Shown here: positions 8,552-12,145 of the stretch, piece by piece
Position numbering within the stretch: position 1 is the stretch's first letter
How the letters are laid out: every line of letters begins with the position of its first letter
Origin: Euryarchaeota archaeon UBA538
Lineage (GTDB): Archaea > Thermoplasmatota > Poseidoniia > Poseidoniales > Thalassarchaeaceae
DNA: 12,145 nucleotides
Reading direction: 5' to 3'
Assembly: GCA_002499325.1 (NCBI GenBank)
Contig: DALC01000103.1
Span: 6,030-18,174 of the forward strand
The notes under the pieces: model-generated
The model's input: only the letters and a program-made list of their open reading frames with translations
Told to the model about the DNA's origin: nothing
Databases searched by the model: none
Position numbers and translations under genes: made by a program

Positions 8552-10027
8552 TTATCGCTCAAATTTTGTATCTCTCCCATTAATTGTCGCGAGAGCGAAT
8601 GCGATGAAGACAAGCAGCATCGTAGGGGCTGGAAGAAGACCCGAATCGTCAACCCTCACCACTGTAAAGTCCTCATTGACTAATTCGCTAGTCCACATCG
8701 AAGAATCTATCACTCTCTTCTGATAGTATAGGGCCCAAACCCCTTCGTTAGAAATCGGAGCACCAGTGAAATCGAGGGTTGTGACTGTGCTATTTGTGGC
8801 ATTGACTGCGAAGCCGTAACCCAGGGTGGAGAAGTTGAAATCCGATTTCCTCTCGTGAATGTCCATATTTCCTGTCACTTCCATAGGCTCATTCGAGCCA
8901 GGGAGCCAAAACTCCGTCGAATCCTCATCCTCGAAGTATAGGAGAGTGGCGTTTGAAGTACTAGAATGGCCCAAATTAGAAACGCTTAGACGCACCTTTC
9001 CTTCTTCCACCTCCAGGGAATCGACAACAAGACGAGCTCTCCAGTACCATACATTCTCGATGAGGTAGTGCATCACATCCAGCTCCTCACCTAGTCTGTC
9101 CGAGAGGGCTTCGACAGTCCCCAGTAGAAACTGCTCGTCATCAGTCTCAAAAGTGAATGTCGGGTACCCCATGATACCATAGCCGTAATCTCGACTTGTT
9201 CCACAGTTGGGATAGAGCCCCTGGTTAGCGTTACGAATGGGGATATCAGAAATATTTGAATTCACTTCGTCTCTAATATGGTGATACATTTCCCAATCAG
9301 AAGGTTGCTCTGGCCACTTTCCCCATGGGTAGAGCATGATCCAAACACCAGTGTGCATTGTGATGTATAGGTCAGCATCAGGAACTACATCGTTCATATA
9401 AATCGAATTGGCAAGAGTCTCCGACTCACTGAATGCCGAACTTCCAGGTTGCGTGGAATCACAGGTATTCCAGTAGTGGTCGTAGTTCCTGTTCAAATCA
9501 ACTTGATTGACGTTCCATCTTGTATCATGGTCATTTCCGTCCGCATTAAGCATAATCAGGATATGTAATTCAGTGGTGGCCAATAGATCAATTACCGCTT
9601 GATCACCATTTGCCCAGCCCTCGATGTAGTATTCAGCTACTAGGAAGGCGAGCTCAGTGCCTAAGTGCTCATTGCCATGATGGCCCCCATCAATATATAC
9701 AACTTCTTTTCGCTCCATCTCACCTTCGCCTATTTCCTTGAAGCGCTCACACCCCTCGAATTCGATCGATAAACAAGCACCGCCCTCCCAATCAGAAATC
9801 TGCAACATCCAAATTTCCCTTCCTAATTCGGTCTTTCCTATGCTGAACATCTCGACGATTTCAGGATAGTCATCGGACCACTCATTGAGATCTAGGGTAA
9901 GGGTTGCGTAGGAGTGATACCAATGCTCCTGGATAATATCAGGTTGGCTAATTTGAGCAGAAGCCATAGGAGATGCTGAGACCACCATCAATGATGATAG
10001 AATTAAGGCAGTCAAGCATTGACGCAT
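8552..10027 (-). CDS. Exported M14-family zinc carboxypeptidase with C-terminal membrane anchor
   Basis: Zinc metallocarboxypeptidase that would trim C-terminal residues from peptides outside the cell. 491 residues. A Sec signal peptide spans 1-24, with hydrophobic TALILSSLMVVSA and an ASA|Q cleavage site. The M14 domain (about 30-330) keeps the zinc ligands His117-Gly-Asn-Glu120 and His225 (ITMHTG), the substrate-binding NRNY at 179-182, and the general base Glu294 in FTFETDDE. A beta-rich region of about 120 residues follows (RLVVDSLEVEEGKVRLSVSN onward), likely a CARDB- or immunoglobulin-like accessory domain. The end is a DDSGLLPAP motif, one hydrophobic helix (about 468-483), and a charged tail with Arg and Lys, suggesting an anchor or sorting signal. 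It starts 28 bases after the ureohydrolase gene ends, so probably the same transcript. The Shine-Dalgarno is weak. Preferred side chain of the substrate cannot be read from the sequence. Confidence 0.92.
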   Translation of the reverse strand: MRQCLTALILSSLMVVSASPMASAQISQPDIIQEHWYHSYATLTLDLNEWSDDYPEIVEMFSIGKTELGREIWMLQISDWEGGACLSIEFEGCERFKEIGEGEMERKEVVYIDGGHHGNEHLGTELAFLVAEYYIEGWANGDQAVIDLLATTELHILIMLNADGNDHDTRWNVNQVDLNRNYDHYWNTCDSTQPGSSAFSESETLANSIYMNDVVPDADLYITMHTGVWIMLYPWGKWPEQPSDWEMYHHIRDEVNSNISDIPIRNANQGLYPNCGTSRDYGYGIMGYPTFTFETDDEQFLLGTVEALSDRLGEELDVMHYLIENVWYWRARLVVDSLEVEEGKVRLSVSNLGHSSTSNATLLYFEDEDSTEFWLPGSNEPMEVTGNMDIHERKSDFNFSTLGYGFAVNATNSTVTTLDFTGAPISNEGVWALYYQKRVIDSSMWTSELVNEDFTVVRVDDSGLLPAPTMLLVFIAFALATINGRDTKFER

Positions 10028-10055
10028 GACTCACTGAGACGGTACTGAGATACAA

Positions 10056-11030
10056 TCATTCTCCTCTTTCGCTCAGAAATCTCGCAATATGGCACGAAAT
10101 AATCTTAGTCGCAATCAGCGCGGCATTGAATTCGGTCAGAGGACCATCCTTCCCAGGCGCTATCTCGTTTACATCTGCTCCCAGAACCCTGACGGTCGGA
10201 GAAGAAAATATACTCTCTATCACTTCAACTGCAGCCCAATGAGATAGGCCTCCAGGAACCGGCGTACCAGTAGATGGTACTAACTTTCCATCAAGCCCAT
10301 CTATATCGAAGGTGATCCAGACAGGCCCATCAATTTCTGCAATACTCTCAAGCATATCTTTCCAACTCCCGCCTCCCTCTAGATTGCCTAGTATATCTCT
10401 GGCATACCATGTCTCTACCCTTTTGTCTTCCAACGAGAATTTCGCCTCATCCTTCGACAGGGCTCTGGTACCAATCTGAATGACCCTCCCAACACCCGCA
10501 TCAAGCGACCTCCTGATAGCAGTCCCGTGGGAGTATCTCTCTCCTTGAAGCTCATCTCTGAGGTCAGCATGGGCATCAATTTGAATCAACGTCAATCGAG
10601 AGAGGTCTCCCAGTAATTCTGGGTGATTTGATAATGCTTTCATAATGGGAGGTAGGATACCGTGCTCACCTCCGAGAATCATAGGAAATATTTCCCCTAC
10701 CCACTCTGAGAAGTATTCACGGATTGAGTCTAATTGTTCCATTAGGGTTCCAGCTTCGGAACTCCATGGCTCTGCAGTATGGAATGAAAGTCCACAGGGG
10801 AGCTCTTCGGGAAGTAGGGGGTCATATAATTCGACTTGAGAACTAGCATCTATGCAAGCTGAAGGACCCATCCTCGTGCCTTCAATCCAGCTAGTGGTCA
10901 TCTCGAAAGGTATTGGAAGAATTACGACGTTCCATGGTCCTTCATCGCTCTCCTCAAGCCCCAGAAAACCAGTCCGCTCATCATTCTCCATGCACTCTCG
11001 TCTCTGCAATCTAGAATAACGACTTCGCAT
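10056..11030 (-). CDS. speB: Agmatinase-family ureohydrolase (arginase superfamily)
   Basis: Manganese enzyme of the arginase/agmatinase superfamily. The likely reaction is agmatine to putrescine and urea, in the cytosol, for polyamine synthesis. 324 residues. Metal ligands are all present: His123 in GGEHG, Asp152, His154 and Asp156 in IDAHADLR, and Asp242 and Asp244 in TFDIDGLD; SHGTAIRR follows the second motif, as expected. Two positions differ from the usual signature: Gly248 where DxDxxDP has Pro, and Val for Glu in the TGTPxPGG loop. The start at ATG 11030 is supported by GGTGAT five bases upstream; an alternative ATG at 10991 (Met14) would remove a basic leader and also fits the family. 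It is first of a probable minus-strand series with the M14 peptidase. Guanidinobutyrase, formiminoglutamase or arginase cannot be excluded by motif alone, but agmatinase is the commonest archaeal activity of this type. Confidence 0.88.
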   Translation of the reverse strand: MRSRYSRLQRRECMENDERTGFLGLEESDEGPWNVVILPIPFEMTTSWIEGTRMGPSACIDASSQVELYDPLLPEELPCGLSFHTAEPWSSEAGTLMEQLDSIREYFSEWVGEIFPMILGGEHGILPPIMKALSNHPELLGDLSRLTLIQIDAHADLRDELQGERYSHGTAIRRSLDAGVGRVIQIGTRALSKDEAKFSLEDKRVETWYARDILGNLEGGGSWKDMLESIAEIDGPVWITFDIDGLDGKLVPSTGTPVPGGLSHWAAVEVIESIFSSPTVRVLGADVNEIAPGKDGPLTEFNAALIATKIISCHIARFLSERGE

Positions 11031-11035
11031 ACATA

Positions 11036-11041
11036 ATCACC
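11036..11041 (-). promoter_or_regulatory. Shine-Dalgarno GGTGAT for the ureohydrolase
   Basis: Minus strand reads AAGGTGAT, with five bases between GGTGAT and the ATG at 11030. It complements the 3' end of 16S rRNA and favours the 11030 start over the internal ATG at 10991. Confidence 0.55.
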
Positions 11042-11101
11042 TTATTTTGAAGTGTTCAGTGAGACCGTTGAAATAGAGCACCCTCCCCTCTGAGCATGTC
11101 T

Positions 11102-11106
11102 GGAGG
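11102..11106 (+). promoter_or_regulatory. Shine-Dalgarno GGAGG that decides the start of the small protein gene
   Basis: GGAGG lies seven bases before ATG 11114 and inside the longer frame that begins at ATG 11096. The earlier ATG has no such site, so the later one is probably the true start. Confidence 0.65.
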
Positions 11107-11113
11107 CTTCGCG

Positions 11114-11530
11114 ATGGGATTGACACTAGCACAACTTACTTCTGCGATCAGAAGCAAGGTAGACTCCGATATGGAAGTAGTTGTAGCAGAGTCAATCGCC
11201 GAACATGCCCTAGGTTTCTTCGGCTTCTCAAATAGGATTATTGACAATGCTCTAGAGCCTACTGATAGAAACCTGTTCTACCAACTTCAAGACTACGATC
11301 TATTGACAACAGAGTCAGAGGAAACAACGCTTTGGGACGGAAGAGAGTGGAGGATTCACTATTGGAAGTTTAAAGCTAATGCTGAGGAGTTTGCCAGAGC
11401 TGCCGCGGAAGCCGCATTACTGAATCAGAAAGATAACGATCCCTACTCAGATGTGTATGACGATGTCCCAGTTTCCCTATGGAAGGAAAGATCAGGCGAA
11501 GATGATGACTACGAAGAGCCTCTATTCTGA
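11114..11530 (+). CDS. Small conserved archaeal protein, DUF6015-like, function unknown
   Basis: 138 residues from ATG 11114 (144 from the less supported ATG 11096). From memory it resembles a small Thermoplasmata/Halobacteria family (I believe DUF6015): a helical N-terminus (LTLAQLTSAIRSKV), a core FFGFSNRIIDNALEPTDRNLFYQLQDYDLL, and then a TTESEETTLWDGREWRIHYWKF hairpin. That core, with its short helix pairs followed by a beta hairpin, looks like a winged-helix fold, which would suit nucleic-acid or regulatory binding, but this is inference. The C-terminal part is helical and Ala-rich (EEFARAAAEAALLNQ) and then an acidic disordered tail (DPYSDVYDD, EDDDYEEPLF). There are no membrane segments or catalytic motifs. 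It is divergent from the ureohydrolase and is followed after four bases by the acyltransferase-like gene, so the two may be cotranscribed. The family assignment needs a profile search. Confidence 0.85.
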   Translation: MGLTLAQLTSAIRSKVDSDMEVVVAESIAEHALGFFGFSNRIIDNALEPTDRNLFYQLQDYDLLTTESEETTLWDGREWRIHYWKFKANAEEFARAAAEAALLNQKDNDPYSDVYDDVPVSLWKERSGEDDDYEEPLF

Positions 11531-11534
11531 TACC

Positions 11535-12145
11535 ATGGAGAGGCGCCATGATGTGGACTGGCTCAGAGTTATTCTATTTGGACTACTGATTTGGTTCCAC
11601 TTTGTGGTCTTCTACCCTTACCAGCCAGAGGGCCTACTTGCTCTTCCGTACTACTTCATAGTCTCAGTGATGCATCAATGGAGACTAGCCGCATTATTCG
11701 TAATCTCTGGCATGGGTACCGCCTTCGCCCTCAGAAGAAGAACATGGAAACAGTATGTCGTAGAGAGAGGGTCAAGACTGGGCCTTCCGCTTCTTTTCAC
11801 TGTCTACATCCTTTTTTTTGGAATTTTTGAATTTACTGAGAAGACGACCCTACTGTTTACAGTTTTCCCGGGTAGTGAGGAAATGCCATATGCGCACCTC
11901 TGGTTTGTGTATAATTTACTAATTTACTCTATCATTCTTACACCATTTTTCTTTCATGTTAAGGCTAACCCAGAAGGACTCATAATGCGAATGACTCGGT
12001 CAGCCATGAATATTAGAGCAGGTCTAGGAATTCTGATTATTCCTCCTATTTTCCTGTCAATAAATGGAATACTGTTCAAACCATGGGAATTTGGAGAGGT
12101 AGGTATGTGGTGGGAATTTCCTCGATACATGATATATTTTCTACT
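11535..12145 (+). CDS. Acyltransferase-3 family membrane protein, 3' part beyond window
   Basis: Frame open from ATG 11535 to the right edge, 203 complete residues of a protein that is normally about 350-400. The opening HDVDWLRV, followed by a first membrane helix (about 11-28) containing His22 (WFHF), is typical of acyltransferase-3 proteins of the OafA/OpgC type. Next come QWRLAALFVISGMGTAFALRRR (48-69), a hallmark of this family, a loop with VVERGSRLGLPLLF, a second helix pair, and His121 in HLWFVYNLLIYS. At least five hydrophobic helices are visible. Such enzymes transfer acetyl, succinyl or other acyl groups to sugars or surface polymers from within the cytoplasmic membrane; the acceptor here is unknown. 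It follows the small protein gene by four bases. A run of eight T at 11812-11819 (Leu-Phe-Phe codons) is a place where replication or sequencing slippage could occur, but the frame reads through correctly. Confidence 0.88.
   Translation, partial: MERRHDVDWLRVILFGLLIWFHFVVFYPYQPEGLLALPYYFIVSVMHQWRLAALFVISGMGTAFALRRRTWKQYVVERGSRLGLPLLFTVYILFFGIFEFTEKTTLLFTVFPGSEEMPYAHLWFVYNLLIYSIILTPFFFHVKANPEGLIMRMTRSAMNIRAGLGILIIPPIFLSINGILFKPWEFGEVGMWWEFPRYMIYFL

Noticed and set aside
11812..11819. T8 run as a programmed frameshift site or sequencing error
   Set aside because: The frame before and after it encodes one continuous acyltransferase-3 protein, so no shift is needed.
11591..11830. Open frame of 79 codons near the right end
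   Set aside because: Lies in another frame over the acyltransferase-3 gene, whose frame holds the family motifs and hydrophobic helices.

Overview
This window looks like chromosomal DNA of a mesophilic euryarchaeon of the Thermoplasmatota, most likely a marine Poseidoniia (Marine Group II) type. The evidence is a combination of features: a group II (thermosome) chaperonin; a bacterial-type DnaK of the short form that lacks the quadrant-I insert; a short-chain threonine dehydrogenase very like the Thermoplasma enzyme; a small protein resembling a Thermoplasmata/haloarchaeal family; and a load of exported and cytosolic peptidases. The lineage is inferred from protein resemblance recalled from memory, not from a search. 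No rRNA, tRNA, CRISPR, insertion sequence or phage gene was seen.

Layout. (1) 1-1619, minus: CTP synthase (pyrG), cut by the left edge a few residues before its end. (2) 1727-2677, plus: L-threonine 3-dehydrogenase (tdh), divergent from pyrG. (3) 2678-4291, minus: a divergent thermosome subunit. (4) 4426-5031 and 5054-6934, plus: a two-gene operon of an unrecognised protein with an Hsp20/alpha-crystallin-like C-terminal domain, followed by dnaK. (5) 6935-8458, minus: M17 leucyl aminopeptidase (pepA). (6) 8552-10027, minus: an exported, C-terminally anchored M14 metallocarboxypeptidase. (7) 10056-11030, minus: an agmatinase-family ureohydrolase. (8) 11114-11530, plus: a small conserved-looking protein. 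(9) 11535-end, plus: an acyltransferase-3 membrane protein cut by the right edge.

How the genes fit together. The centre is a protein-folding block: the chaperonin and the Hsp20-like/DnaK operon are transcribed away from each other from one 134-base spacer, so they could share stress control. The right half carries three minus-strand genes in series (ureohydrolase, carboxypeptidase, aminopeptidase) that would suit growth on peptides: an outside enzyme trims peptides, a cytosolic enzyme finishes them, and agmatinase links arginine to putrescine. Threonine dehydrogenase on the left also fits amino-acid use. This metabolic reading is inference from gene content.

The most unusual item is the Hsp20-like protein occupying the place before dnaK where grpE often lies. 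Other points worth a look are the atypical thermosome nucleotide motif and tail, two convergent gene pairs that abut with no base between the stop codons, and a possible C-terminal sorting signal on the carboxypeptidase.
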